This document shows positions 50,683 through 59,328 of a DNA stretch of 64,000 bases, one piece after another (position 1 is the stretch's first letter; every line of letters begins with the position of its first letter). Source of the stretch: an uncultured Oscillibacter sp. (GTDB lineage Bacteria; Bacillota; Clostridia; Oscillospirales; Oscillospiraceae); contig CAJTMG010000005.1 in assembly GCA_910577405.1 (NCBI GenBank), positions 58,203 to 122,202 of the forward strand, in the 5' to 3' direction. The notes beneath the pieces were generated by a model, which made no database searches, had not been told where the DNA came from, and was given only the letters and a program-made list of their open reading frames with translations. Made by a program: the position numbers and the translations under genes.

Positions 50683-52659
50683 ATGGACTACCATGAAGAA
50701 ATCAAACAGCTCCGGGACGCCCTGAACGAACACGGCTACCGTTATTACGTACTGGACGCGCCTGTCATCAGCGACCGGGAGTATGACCTGCTGAACCGCC
50801 GTCTGGAGGAACTGGAGGCCCAGCATCCCGAGGAAGTGACGCCGGATTCTCCTACCCAGCGCGTCGGCGGGAAGATTCTGGAGGGATTCCAGCCCTACGT
50901 CCACGAGGCGCCTCTGGAGAGCTTGCAGGATGTGTTTAATGGGGATGAGGTGGCGGAATTCTGCCAGAGGATGGACGAGACGTTGGGCGGCGGGACGGTT
51001 TATTCCATAGAGCCTAAGGTGGATGGTCTGTCGGTTGCGCTGGAGTACCGGGACGGCGTCTTTGTCCGGGGAGCCACCCGGGGCGATGGACATACCGGCG
51101 AGGATGTTACGGAAAACCTGAAAACCATCCGCTCCATCCCCATGGTACTGCCGGACAAGCTGCCCCGCCTGATCGTCCGCGGCGAGGTCTATATGCCCCG
51201 GGCAGTCTTCGAGGAACTGAACGTTCAAAGGGAGATGCAGGGCAAACCGCTGCTGGCCAATCCCCGGAATGCCGCCGCTGGTTCTCTGCGTCAGCTTGAC
51301 CCGAAAATCTGCGGCGAACGGAAGCTGGATATTCAGGTTTTCAATCTTCAGCTTGCGGAGGGCTTCGCGCCGGAGACCCATCAGGAAACGCTGGACTATC
51401 TGGCGTCCCAGCGGTTCAAGGTGATTCCCCATAAGACGCTGACCGGGGTGGACGACTGTCAGACGGAGATTGCCCGTATCAATGACCAGCGGATGGACTA
51501 CCCATTCGATATCGACGGCGCGGTGATTAAAATCAACTCCCTGTCCGACCGGAAAAAGCTGGGCAGTACGGTAAAATGTCCCAAATGGGCGGTGGCGTAC
51601 AAATACCCGCCGGAGAAGAAGCCTGCCAAGGTTTTGGATATCGTGATTCAGGTAGGCCGCACCGGTGTTCTGACGCCGAAAGCTGTTCTGACGCCAGTCC
51701 GTCTTGCGGGAACCACTGTGACAAATGCAACGCTGCACAATCAGGATTTTATCACCGAGAAGGATATCCGGATAGGCGACACAGTGATCGTGCAGAAGGC
51801 AGGGGAGATCATCCCGGAGATTGTGGAGGTGGATGTAAAACAGCGCCCTGAGGGTACAGAGCCCTATCAGATTCCGGAGATATGCCCGGTCTGCGGCGCG
51901 CCGGTGCGGAGGGATGAAGACGGCGCGGCCATTCGGTGTACCGGCGCGGAATGCCCGGCACAGCTTCTGCGGAATCTGACCCATTTTGCCAGCCGGGACG
52001 CCATGGACATTGACGGCTGCGGCCCGGCGGTGATACAGCAGCTTGTGGAAGCCGGGCTGATTTCCAATCCTGCGGACCTCTACAGTCTGAACGCGGAGGA
52101 TGTGGCAAAGCTGGACCGTATGGGGGAGAAATCGGCTGAAAATCTGATACGGGCCATAGAGAAGTCCAAGGGCAACGATCTGGCAAGACTGATTTACGGT
52201 CTGGGCATCCGGCAGGTTGGCGAGAAGGCGGCAAAGGTGCTGTCGGCCTACTTCCGGAGCATGGACGCCCTGACCTCAGCCACCGTGGAGGAACTGACGG
52301 AAATCAACGACGTGGGCGAGATTACGGCTCGGTGCATTGTAGACTATCTGACCTCGCCCCAGGCCAGGGACCTTCTTGCGCGTCTGGAGGCTGCCGGGGT
52401 CAATATGGAGAGCCGTGCCCAGATGGTGGACGAGCGCTTCGCGGGTATGACCTTTGTGCTGACAGGAACCCTGACGCGCTTCGACCGGAAGGCGGCTCAG
52501 GCGTTGATTGAAGAGAGAGGCGGCAAGGCGTCGGGATCTGTGTCCAAGCGTACGACCTACGTAGTGGCAGGAGAAGCCGCGGGAAGCAAGCTGAAAAAGG
52601 CGCAGGATTTGAACATTCCGGTACTGACAGAGGACGAATTCGCAAAAATGCTGGAGTGA
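50683..52659 (+). CDS. ligA: NAD-dependent DNA ligase
   Basis: A 658-aa replicative and repair ligase. The ATG at 50683 follows AAGGAGG; the longer frame starts in a promoter-like region. N-terminal Ia domain with YYVLDAPVISDREYD, adenylated lysine Lys112 in EPKVDGLS, OB-fold, four-cysteine zinc finger (CPVCGAPVRR then CTGAECPAQ), helix-hairpin-helix repeats and a C-terminal BRCT domain (FAGMTFVLTGTLTRFDRKAA). Complete. Followed by a good terminator. Confidence 0.96.
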   Translation: MDYHEEIKQLRDALNEHGYRYYVLDAPVISDREYDLLNRRLEELEAQHPEEVTPDSPTQRVGGKILEGFQPYVHEAPLESLQDVFNGDEVAEFCQRMDETLGGGTVYSIEPKVDGLSVALEYRDGVFVRGATRGDGHTGEDVTENLKTIRSIPMVLPDKLPRLIVRGEVYMPRAVFEELNVQREMQGKPLLANPRNAAAGSLRQLDPKICGERKLDIQVFNLQLAEGFAPETHQETLDYLASQRFKVIPHKTLTGVDDCQTEIARINDQRMDYPFDIDGAVIKINSLSDRKKLGSTVKCPKWAVAYKYPPEKKPAKVLDIVIQVGRTGVLTPKAVLTPVRLAGTTVTNATLHNQDFITEKDIRIGDTVIVQKAGEIIPEIVEVDVKQRPEGTEPYQIPEICPVCGAPVRRDEDGAAIRCTGAECPAQLLRNLTHFASRDAMDIDGCGPAVIQQLVEAGLISNPADLYSLNAEDVAKLDRMGEKSAENLIRAIEKSKGNDLARLIYGLGIRQVGEKAAKVLSAYFRSMDALTSATVEELTEINDVGEITARCIVDYLTSPQARDLLARLEAAGVNMESRAQMVDERFAGMTFVLTGTLTRFDRKAAQALIEERGGKASGSVSKRTTYVVAGEAAGSKLKKAQDLNIPVLTEDEFAKMLE

Positions 52660-52668
52660 TTTCCGATA

Positions 52669-52700
52669 GAGCGGCGGCAGTGATGCGGCTGCTCTTTTTT
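52669..52700 (+). terminator. Terminator after ligA
   Basis: GAGCGGC and GCTGCTC stem (one G-U) followed by six T. Confidence 0.8.
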
Positions 52701-52786
52701 ATGGAATGACGTTGCGGATTTGGTACAAATATGTTAGCATATAAAATATAATTTCCCTTTATAAAGAAACGTTAAGGAGGAAGGCA

Positions 52787-54919
52787 ATGAAAAAAGAATA
52801 TTTGGCGCATACTTCGGAGGACGGCCGGAAACAGACAGTACTGGCCCATCTGGAGGGAACGGCAGCGCTGTGCGAGGAATTTGCGTCGGCGTTTGGAGCG
52901 GGTCCGGAGGGCAGGCTGGCAGGACTGGCTCACGATTTGGGGAAGTACACAGACGCGTTCCAAAGGCGGCTTTTGGAGAACGGTCCGCGGGTAGACCACG
53001 CCAGCGCCGGGGCCTTTGAGTGCCTGCGGCTGGGGCAGGTTTACGCGTCAATTGCGGCGGCGGGACACCATGTCGGCCTGGCGGATGGCGGAACGGATGG
53101 AGACAGCCCGGATGATAAAACCTACTGGGCGCATATCAATCGGGTTCATAAAGGAAAGGTTCAAAATTACGACTTCTGGCATACAGAAATCACATTGCCC
53201 CAGCTCCCGCCGTCGGAAATGCCTCAGAGCCAGGCGGAAGCGATGTTTTTCACCCGGATGCTTTATTCCTGCCTGGTGGACGCGGATTTTCTGGACACGG
53301 AAGCCTTTATGGAACCGGGGTCCTCCAACCGCGGCGGAGGATCTCTGGAGGGCCTTCTGGAAAAGCTGGAGGCGTATATATCCGGTTGGTTTCCGCCGAA
53401 AAACGCGCTGAATGCCAAACGATGCGAACTTCTGCGAAGCTGTCTGAAAGCGGGAGAGACGCAGCCGGGCCTGTTTACCCTGACCATCCCCACTGGAGGC
53501 GGAAAAACTGCGGCGTCACTGGCCTTTGCCCTGAAGCACGCCAAAGCCAACAATCTGCGGCGGATTATTTATGTGGCGCCCTATACGTCCATCATTGAGC
53601 AGAACGCCCAGAAATTCCGGGAGATTTTAGGGGAAGACGCGGTTTTGGAGCATCATTCCGCTGTGCAGTACGACACGGAGGACTGCGCGGACCAACGGAC
53701 AATCCGGCTTGCTAAGGCCACGGAAAACTGGGATATGCCAGTGGTGGTCACGACGGCAGTGCAGTTCTTTGAATCCCTCTATGCCAGCCGCTCCTCCCGC
53801 TGCCGGAAGCTGCATAATCTGGCGGACAGCGTGGTGATCCTCGACGAAGCCCAAATGCTGCCTGTGCCATACCTGCGGCCCTGCGTCTATGCTATTGCCC
53901 AGCTTGTGCGGCGTTACGGCGTCTCCGCGGTGCTCTGTACAGCCACTCAGCCCGCGTTAGGCCCCATTTTCGAGGAATTCGGCTGTATATGCAAAGAACT
54001 GTGTCCGCCGGAGACCATGAGGGACGAAATCTTTCGCCGGACGGTTTACCATCGGGAGGGCGCCCTGTCCTGGGAAGACCTGGCCGGGAAGCTGAACGCC
54101 TGCCAGCAGGTTCTTTGCGTCGTCAACACCCGGAAGAGCGCCCAGACCGTTTATGGACTGCTGGAGGAAGAGGGACGGTTCCATCTCTCCACGTTGATGT
54201 GTCCTGCCCATCGGAGAGCGGCGTTGGAAGTCATTCGGAAACGGCTGAAAGAGGGTTTGCCCTGCCGCGTGGTGTCCACTTCCCTGATTGAAGCGGGAGT
54301 AGACGTAGACTTTCCGGCGGTGTTCCGGGAGGAGGCAGGTCTGGATTCCATCCTACAGGCGGCCGGACGCTGCAACCGTGAAGGGAAGAATCCGGCGGAA
54401 GAGAGTATTGTGACGGTATTTGAAGGAGAATCGCCGGTGCCGCAGGCCATCCGGTTAAATAAGGACCTGGGCCGTCAAACGCTGGAACGCTTCGAAAAAC
54501 CCGACAGCCCAGAAGCAATCGCCTATTATTTCGGGCAGCTTCTGGAAATGACCGGAAAGGACAGCCAGGACCGGGGGATTCTGCCGCTGATGGAGGATAT
54601 GGATAGGCTGATGCCCTTCCGGACGGTATCGGAACGCTTCAAGCTGATTGAGGACGCCTCCCGGACCGTTTACGTCCCCTGGAAGGATGGCGCGGAAGTA
54701 ACGGACCGTCTGCAAAAGGGCGAACGGAGCCGGAAGCTGTTCCGTGAAGCAGGGCTGTATGGCGTTACGGTCTACGAGAATCACTTTCAGGATATGGATC
54801 GTTCCGGCGCGCTGTACATTCTGGAGGACGGCAGCGCTGTTCTGACCGACCCGCAGATTTACTCGGAGGAAACGGGCCTGCCGACAACGGTGGAGGGCGG
54901 ATTGGCATTGATGATCTGA
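52787..54919 (+). CDS. cas3: CRISPR-associated nuclease-helicase Cas3 (type I-C)
   Basis: A 710-aa protein fusing an N-terminal HD nuclease and an SF2 helicase. HD residues: His21, LAHDLGKYT (His49-Asp50), DHASAG (His71) and GHHVG. Helicase: PTGGGKT (Lys240), LDEAQML, CTATQPAL, and STSLIEAGVDVDFPAV with QAAGRCNREG. It degrades DNA marked by Cascade. AAGGAGGAAGG precedes the ATG; a TATAAT at 52747-52752 is the best -10 but its -35 is poor. It is followed by a terminator, so it is transcribed apart from the cas5-cas1 operon. Confidence 0.95.
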   Translation: MKKEYLAHTSEDGRKQTVLAHLEGTAALCEEFASAFGAGPEGRLAGLAHDLGKYTDAFQRRLLENGPRVDHASAGAFECLRLGQVYASIAAAGHHVGLADGGTDGDSPDDKTYWAHINRVHKGKVQNYDFWHTEITLPQLPPSEMPQSQAEAMFFTRMLYSCLVDADFLDTEAFMEPGSSNRGGGSLEGLLEKLEAYISGWFPPKNALNAKRCELLRSCLKAGETQPGLFTLTIPTGGGKTAASLAFALKHAKANNLRRIIYVAPYTSIIEQNAQKFREILGEDAVLEHHSAVQYDTEDCADQRTIRLAKATENWDMPVVVTTAVQFFESLYASRSSRCRKLHNLADSVVILDEAQMLPVPYLRPCVYAIAQLVRRYGVSAVLCTATQPALGPIFEEFGCICKELCPPETMRDEIFRRTVYHREGALSWEDLAGKLNACQQVLCVVNTRKSAQTVYGLLEEEGRFHLSTLMCPAHRRAALEVIRKRLKEGLPCRVVSTSLIEAGVDVDFPAVFREEAGLDSILQAAGRCNREGKNPAEESIVTVFEGESPVPQAIRLNKDLGRQTLERFEKPDSPEAIAYYFGQLLEMTGKDSQDRGILPLMEDMDRLMPFRTVSERFKLIEDASRTVYVPWKDGAEVTDRLQKGERSRKLFREAGLYGVTVYENHFQDMDRSGALYILEDGSAVLTDPQIYSEETGLPTTVEGGLALMI

Positions 54920-54929
54920 AAATAGCAGA

Positions 54930-54979
54930 AAAAGTCCCGGGAGGATTACTGATGCACAGTAAACCTTTCCGGGACTTTT
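54930..54979. terminator. Bidirectional terminator after cas3 and after the minus-strand guide-like RNA
   Basis: AAAAGTCCCGG (54930-54940) and CCGGGACTTTT (54969-54979) pair perfectly; the inner sequence continues the stem with a few mismatches. T runs on both strands. Confidence 0.85.
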
Positions 54980-54980
54980 C

Positions 54981-55041
54981 CTTGTAATGATAACGCTGCA
55001 AAAAAAACGATTATGGTTTCAACCCACGTTCAAAGAACGAC
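54981..55041 (-). ncRNA. CreA/CreR-like crRNA mimic: pseudo-repeat plus pseudo-spacer
   Basis: Minus strand 55041-55016 is a 26-nt shortened repeat: it begins GTCGT and ends ACGTGGGTTGAAAC, sharing 13 exact nt (ACGTGGGTTGAAA) with the array repeat's 3' end. CGTTC and GAACG form a 5-bp hairpin around TTT in place of the array hairpin. Ten of the last eleven nt, the expected crRNA 5' handle, are unchanged. The pseudo-spacer starts CATAATCGTTT (55015 downward). Its first 17 nt match the site at 55149-55165 with one mismatch, at position 12. A TGTTAAAAT extended -10 lies just upstream and a terminator follows, giving an RNA of about 110 nt. That it is made, processed by Cas5 and used to repress cas genes is inference by analogy with CreA/CreR RNAs. 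Confidence 0.75.
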
Positions 55042-55047
55042 AAAATG

Positions 55048-55056
55048 ATTTTAACA
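55048..55056 (-). promoter_or_regulatory. Extended -10 of the guide-like RNA
   Basis: TGTTAAAAT on the minus strand ends 7 nt before the pseudo-repeat, so transcription could begin at its first base. No convincing -35 was seen. Confidence 0.5.
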
Positions 55057-55148
55057 CAGATTTTGAAAATATAACACTATTTTTTGTCTGATCTTCTAAA
55101 AAAGTGGTAATTCCTTTATGAAAAAAAATAGAAATTGTTCATACCGTA

Positions 55149-55197
55149 CAAAATAAACGATTATGGAATTGACAATAGTATGAATATGTGATAATAT
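55149..55197 (+). promoter_or_regulatory. cas5-operon promoter with adjacent self-target site
   Basis: TTGACA (55169-55174), 17-nt spacer and TAATAT (55192-55197). Directly upstream on the plus strand is GAA (55166-55168), i.e. TTC on the minus strand, the common type I-C PAM, and then the protospacer (55165 down to 55149) matching the pseudo-spacer. A bound Cascade would abut the -35 box. Confidence 0.8.
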
Positions 55198-55227
55198 GGA
55201 AACCGTCACAGGAAGGGAGGGACTGCA

Positions 55228-55587
55228 ATGACCAAGAGACGTCATTTCGGGAAAGTCACCCAAGCGTCAGGCGGGCAAAGCAGTCCGCCCTGGGGAAGCC
55301 GGGCCTGTTGGTTGATGGAAGGAATCCGGAAGAATCGGCGCATCCGGCAAAGGGAACATAGAAGAGAAAGGAGTGATGAATATGCCCGTCAGCCTGGAGG
55401 TCTGGGGAGATTACGCCCTTTTTACCAGACCGGAGATGAAGACGGAACGCGTGTCCTACGATATCATGACGCCCTCTGCCGCAAGGGGTCTGCTGGAAGC
55501 AATTTACTGGCATCCTGGAATGAAATGGAAAATCGACCAAATCCGTGTATGCGCTCCCATCAAGACCATGAATCTGCGGCGGAATGA
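55228..55587 (+). other. SD-led ORF in the cas5 leader, doubtful gene
   Basis: A 119-codon frame whose ATG has an excellent GGAAGGGAGG site 7 nt upstream, about 25 nt after the probable transcription start. Its last two thirds overlap cas5 in another frame. The N-terminal part is rich in Arg, including AGA codons. No family recognised. It could be a leader ORF, a toxin-like ORF, or chance. Confidence 0.25.
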
Positions 55588-56044
55588 GGTAAAAGAAGTC
55601 ATCAGAGCCACAAAGGTCCGCACAGTGATGGAACGGGGGAAGGGCGAACTGTACCTGAACACATCGCAGGAGATTCAGCAGAGGGCGGCGCTGCTTCTGC
55701 GGGATGTTCGCTATGTATTGACGGCGCATTTCGATATAACGGACCACGCCGCGCCGGGAGATAACGCCGGGAAGTTTCAGGATATCGTAAAGCGCCGTAT
55801 CCGGAAGGGCCAGTTTTATCATCAGCCGTATTTTGGATGCAGAGAATTTCCGGCGCAGTTCAAGGCTTGTGAGACGCCGCCGCCTTGTCCGGAGGAATTG
55901 AAGGGCGAAAAGGACCTTGGCTATATGCTCTGGGATATGGACTATTCCAATCCGTGTGAGGTAAAGCCGCTGTTTTTCCGGGCGGTTCTGCGGGACGGCG
56001 TGCTGGAGGTCCCGGACCGTGAGAGCGGGGAGGTGATCGGATGA
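55382..56044 (+). CDS. cas5c: Cas5 (Cas5c/Cas5d), type I-C crRNA-processing Cascade subunit
   Basis: A 220-aa protein. The ATG at 55382 lies 8 nt after AAAGGAG and gives the family N-terminus MPVSLEVWGDYALFTRPEMK; two upstream starts are too close to the site. ERVSYDIMTPSAARGLLEAIYW and YFGCREFPAQF are Cas5d hallmarks. In type I-C it replaces Cas6: it cleaves pre-crRNA at the repeat hairpin and keeps the 5' handle. First gene of the Cascade operon; its stop overlaps cas8c (ATGA). Confidence 0.94.
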   Translation: MPVSLEVWGDYALFTRPEMKTERVSYDIMTPSAARGLLEAIYWHPGMKWKIDQIRVCAPIKTMNLRRNEVKEVIRATKVRTVMERGKGELYLNTSQEIQQRAALLLRDVRYVLTAHFDITDHAAPGDNAGKFQDIVKRRIRKGQFYHQPYFGCREFPAQFKACETPPPCPEELKGEKDLGYMLWDMDYSNPCEVKPLFFRAVLRDGVLEVPDRESGEVIG

Positions 56045-57780
56045 TCTTGCAGGCGTTGACGGAGCATTACGAAACCCTTGCGGCCCAGGGAAAGGTGGAC
56101 GTGCTGGGCTGGGGAAAGGCGAAGATTTCATACGCGCTGTGCATCCGGGATGACGGCGGGCTGGAACGGGTGTTGTTCCTGAAGCAGGTTCCGGCAAACG
56201 GAAAGAAGGACCCGGTGCCGCAGTTGATTTCGCTGCCTGCCGCGGTCAAGAGAACAGTGGGAATCATGCCCAATTTTCTGTGGGACAATTCCAGCTATCT
56301 TTTGGGTGTGGACGACAAAGGCAAACCCCAAAGGAGTGTGAAATGTTTTGAAGCCTGCCGGGAACTGCATCGGGAGATCCTCGGAGATGTGGACAGCCCC
56401 GCGGCAAGGGCAGTGCTGGCATTTTTTGAACGCTGGGAGCCGTCAAAGGCCCAGGAGCATCCAGCCCTTGCGGAATATTGGGCGGACCTGACTGCCAGTG
56501 CGAATCTGGTCTTCCGCTGGCAGGACAGCTACGTGCATGAGGACCCGCAGGTGCGTCAGGCGTGGCAGGCACACTATGGCAGCGACGGCGACGGTCCGGA
56601 GATGGCCTGCCTGGTGACGGGGAGGAAAGGACCTGCAGAATTGGTCCATCCGGCGATAAAGGGCGTTGCGGGAGCCCAGCCCAGCGGAGCGGCGTTGGTG
56701 TCGTTCAATGCCCCTGCGTTCTGCTCCTATGGTCATGAGCAAAATCTGAACGCGCCGGTGGGAAAGTACGCCGCATTTGCCTACACCACGGCCCTGAACG
56801 CCCTCCTTGCGGACCGGGAGCACGTCAACCGGATTGGCGAGACCACAGTGCTGTTCTGGGCCAAGAGCGGACGGAGCGCGTTCCAGAATCTGTTTGCGGG
56901 GGCGTTGTTTGGCGCGAAAACGCCCTATTCTGTCGGAGATTTGGCGGGAATGGTAGAAAAACTATGCAAGGGTGAAGCGGTGACGTTCGACGAAACCCGG
57001 CTGGACCCGAACGGTACTTTCTATGTTCTGGGACTGGCTCCCAATGCGGCGCGGCTGTCGGTACGATTTTTTCTGCGGGATTCTTTCGGGAATTTTCTGT
57101 CCAACCTCCAGAATCATCAGAAGCGGCTGGAGATTGTGCGGCCCAGTTATGATCAGTTCGAACAAATTCCTGTCTGGAGCCTGCTGAGCGAAACGGTGAA
57201 TCAGAATTCCAGGGACAAGTCCCCCAGCGAGATCCTGACTGGCGAGATGCTGTACGCGGTTCTTACAGATACCCGCTATCCTGCGACGCTCCTGAACGGC
57301 GTGGTGCTTCGTATCCGGGCCGAGCATAAAATTACCCGGGGGCGCGCCGCTATTCTGAAAGCCTACTATTTGAAAAATCCCCATCCTGATGTGCCAAAGG
57401 AGGTCTTGCAAGTGTCTTTGAATCCCGACTGCCACGATCCCGCGTATGTGCTGGGACGGCTCTTTTCAGTGCTGGAAGCCATCCAGTCTGCTGCCAATCC
57501 GGATATCAATGCGACGATTGTAGACAAGTATCTCAATTCCGCGTCCGCCACCCCCAGCCGGATTTTCCCGATGCTGATGAATCTGGCGCGGAAGCATCTT
57601 CGGAAGCTGGAAACCGGTAAGAAGGTTTTTTACGACAAGCAGTTGACGGCGCTGCTGGGACTGCTGGAGGATTCTTATCCCGACCGCTTGAGCCTGCCGC
57701 AGCAAGGTTCGTTCCAGTTGGGGTACTACCATCAGACCCAGGCCCGCTATCAGAAGAAGGAGGAAAAGAAAGATGTCTGA
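56041..57780 (+). CDS. cas8c: Cas8c (Csd1), type I-C Cascade large subunit
   Basis: A 579-aa protein of the Csd1 family: LGWGKAKISYALCIRDDGG near the start, PNFLWDNSSYLLGVD, CLVTGRKGPAELVHPAIKGV and GAQPSGAALVSFNAPAF, all typical. It recognises the PAM (usually TTC) and an internal start can yield a Cas11-like small subunit. Candidate internal starts lie in the C-terminal third but I cannot fix one. Overlaps cas5 by 4 and cas7 by 8 nt. Confidence 0.94.
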   Translation: MILQALTEHYETLAAQGKVDVLGWGKAKISYALCIRDDGGLERVLFLKQVPANGKKDPVPQLISLPAAVKRTVGIMPNFLWDNSSYLLGVDDKGKPQRSVKCFEACRELHREILGDVDSPAARAVLAFFERWEPSKAQEHPALAEYWADLTASANLVFRWQDSYVHEDPQVRQAWQAHYGSDGDGPEMACLVTGRKGPAELVHPAIKGVAGAQPSGAALVSFNAPAFCSYGHEQNLNAPVGKYAAFAYTTALNALLADREHVNRIGETTVLFWAKSGRSAFQNLFAGALFGAKTPYSVGDLAGMVEKLCKGEAVTFDETRLDPNGTFYVLGLAPNAARLSVRFFLRDSFGNFLSNLQNHQKRLEIVRPSYDQFEQIPVWSLLSETVNQNSRDKSPSEILTGEMLYAVLTDTRYPATLLNGVVLRIRAEHKITRGRAAILKAYYLKNPHPDVPKEVLQVSLNPDCHDPAYVLGRLFSVLEAIQSAANPDINATIVDKYLNSASATPSRIFPMLMNLARKHLRKLETGKKVFYDKQLTALLGLLEDSYPDRLSLPQQGSFQLGYYHQTQARYQKKEEKKDV

Positions 57781-58669
57781 ACCCATTAAGAATCGCTATG
57801 AATTTGTTGTCCTCTTCGATGTGGAGAACGGAAATCCAAACGGTGATCCGGATGCAGGGAATATGCCCCGCGTGGACCCTGAAACGGGCCTGGGGCTGGT
57901 AACGGACGTATGCCTGAAGCGCAAAATCCGGAACTATGTAGAGACGGTGAAGGAGGACGCAGAGGGCTGGCGGATTTATGTGAAGGACGGGGTGCCGCTG
58001 AACCGGAGCGATGCGGAAGCCTATAAAGCCTTGGATGTAGACGAGAAGAGCGTAAAGGCGAAGAAGAAGGACGACCCGGAGCTTGACAGGAAAATCCGGG
58101 ACTGGATGTGCGGGAATTTCTACGATATCCGGACCTTTGGCGCGGTGATGACCACGTTTGTGAAGGCGGCGCTGAACTGCGGACAGGTTCGGGGCCCGGT
58201 GCAGCTTGGGTTTGCCCGGAGCGTGGAGCCGGTGATGCCGCAGGAGGTAACGATCACGCGGGTGGCTATCACCACGGAGGCCGACGCGGAGAAGAAGGGC
58301 ACGGAGATGGGCCGGAAGTATATCGTTCCCTACGGCCTTTACCGCTGCGAGGGCTACATTTCGGCGAATCTGGCCCGGAAGACTACCGGATTTTCTGAGG
58401 AAGATTTGGAACTGTTCTGGGAAGCGATTATGAATATGTTTGAACACGATCATTCTGCCGCCCGGGGTCAGATGGCCGTCCGGGAGCTGATTGTCTTCCG
58501 GCATGAGACGGAGCTTGGGTGCGCGCCTGCCTGGAAGGTTTTTCGGACGGTAAAGATTGCGCGGAAGAATCCGGAGGACCCCGCCCCGGCGCGCTGCTAT
58601 GAGGACTATGAGGTGATCGTGGACGAAGCCAGCCTGCCGGACGGAGTCACCTGTGACAGGAAAGTATGA
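57773..58669 (+). CDS. cas7: Cas7 (Csd2), type I-C Cascade backbone
   Basis: A 298-aa protein with the Csd2 N-terminus YEFVVLFDVENGNPNGDPDAGNMP (split: FDVENGNPNGDPDAG is the family signature), DVCLKRKIRNYV and FYDIRTFGAVM. It polymerises along the crRNA. Overlaps cas8c by 8 nt and cas4 by 4 nt. Confidence 0.95.
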   Translation: MSEPIKNRYEFVVLFDVENGNPNGDPDAGNMPRVDPETGLGLVTDVCLKRKIRNYVETVKEDAEGWRIYVKDGVPLNRSDAEAYKALDVDEKSVKAKKKDDPELDRKIRDWMCGNFYDIRTFGAVMTTFVKAALNCGQVRGPVQLGFARSVEPVMPQEVTITRVAITTEADAEKKGTEMGRKYIVPYGLYRCEGYISANLARKTTGFSEEDLELFWEAIMNMFEHDHSAARGQMAVRELIVFRHETELGCAPAWKVFRTVKIARKNPEDPAPARCYEDYEVIVDEASLPDGVTCDRKV

Positions 58670-59328
58670 GCTGGGATGAGCGGGAAGTGCTGCAATTGTC
58701 CGGATTGCAGCATTTCGCTTTTTGCAGGCGTCAATGGGCCTTGATACAGATCGAGGGCCAGTGGGCGGAGAATCTCCGGACGGTGGAGGGCAGTCTGATG
58801 CACAGCCGGGCTCATGACGAGCAGATTCGGGAGCGCCGCGGGGATGTGCTGATTCTGCGGGGACTGTCGGTGTTTTCGAGAGAATTGGGTCTGACGGGAA
58901 AGTGCGATGTGACGGAATTCCATCTGGACCCGGACGGCGTGTCCCTGCGGGGTGAGGAAGGGCTTTGGCAGCCGTATCCGGTGGAGTACAAGAAGGGCAA
59001 GCCAAAGGAGCACAACGCGGACAAGCTGCAATTATGCGCCCAGGCCATGTGTCTGGAAGAGATGCTCTGTTGTTCCATCCCGGAGGGGGCGCTGTTCTAT
59101 GGGGAGCCGCGGCGACGGACAAAAGTGCCCCTGACGCAGGAGCTTCGGCAGGAGGTGCGGGACGCTCTGAAGGAAATGCACCAATATTTCAGCCGTGGAT
59201 ATACGCCAAAGGCCAGACGGAGCAAGGCCTGCAATGCGTGTTCGTTGAAGGAAGAGTGTCTGCCGGGACTGGAGCGAAGCGGGAAGGTGTCGGATTATCT
59301 GCGCCGGGGGATGGAGGACGAAGTATGA
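58666..59328 (+). CDS. cas4: Cas4 exonuclease, adaptation
   Basis: A 220-aa RecB-like nuclease that trims prespacers and selects PAM ends. Iron-sulfur cysteines Cys20, Cys189, Cys192 and Cys198; nuclease residues in GKCDV and PVEYKKGKPK (E-x-K), and QLCAQAMCLEE as the QhxxY-like motif. Stop overlaps cas1 start (ATGA). Confidence 0.94.
   Translation: MSWDEREVLQLSGLQHFAFCRRQWALIQIEGQWAENLRTVEGSLMHSRAHDEQIRERRGDVLILRGLSVFSRELGLTGKCDVTEFHLDPDGVSLRGEEGLWQPYPVEYKKGKPKEHNADKLQLCAQAMCLEEMLCCSIPEGALFYGEPRRRTKVPLTQELRQEVRDALKEMHQYFSRGYTPKARRSKACNACSLKEECLPGLERSGKVSDYLRRGMEDEV

Larger units (their letters stand above)
54920..55381. other. cas3-cas5 intergenic region
   Basis: A 462-bp AT-rich gap unusual for type I-C, where cas3 and cas5 are often close. 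It contains a bidirectional terminator, a minus-strand repeat-like element with pseudo-spacer, a matching target at the cas5-operon promoter, and an SD-led ORF of unclear meaning. Confidence 0.85.

Noticed and set aside
55118..55156. 12-codon mini-ORF just upstream of the cas5 promoter with one AGA codon
   Set aside because: No Shine-Dalgarno sequence and it lies upstream of the promoter; considered as a CreT-like ORF but not supported.
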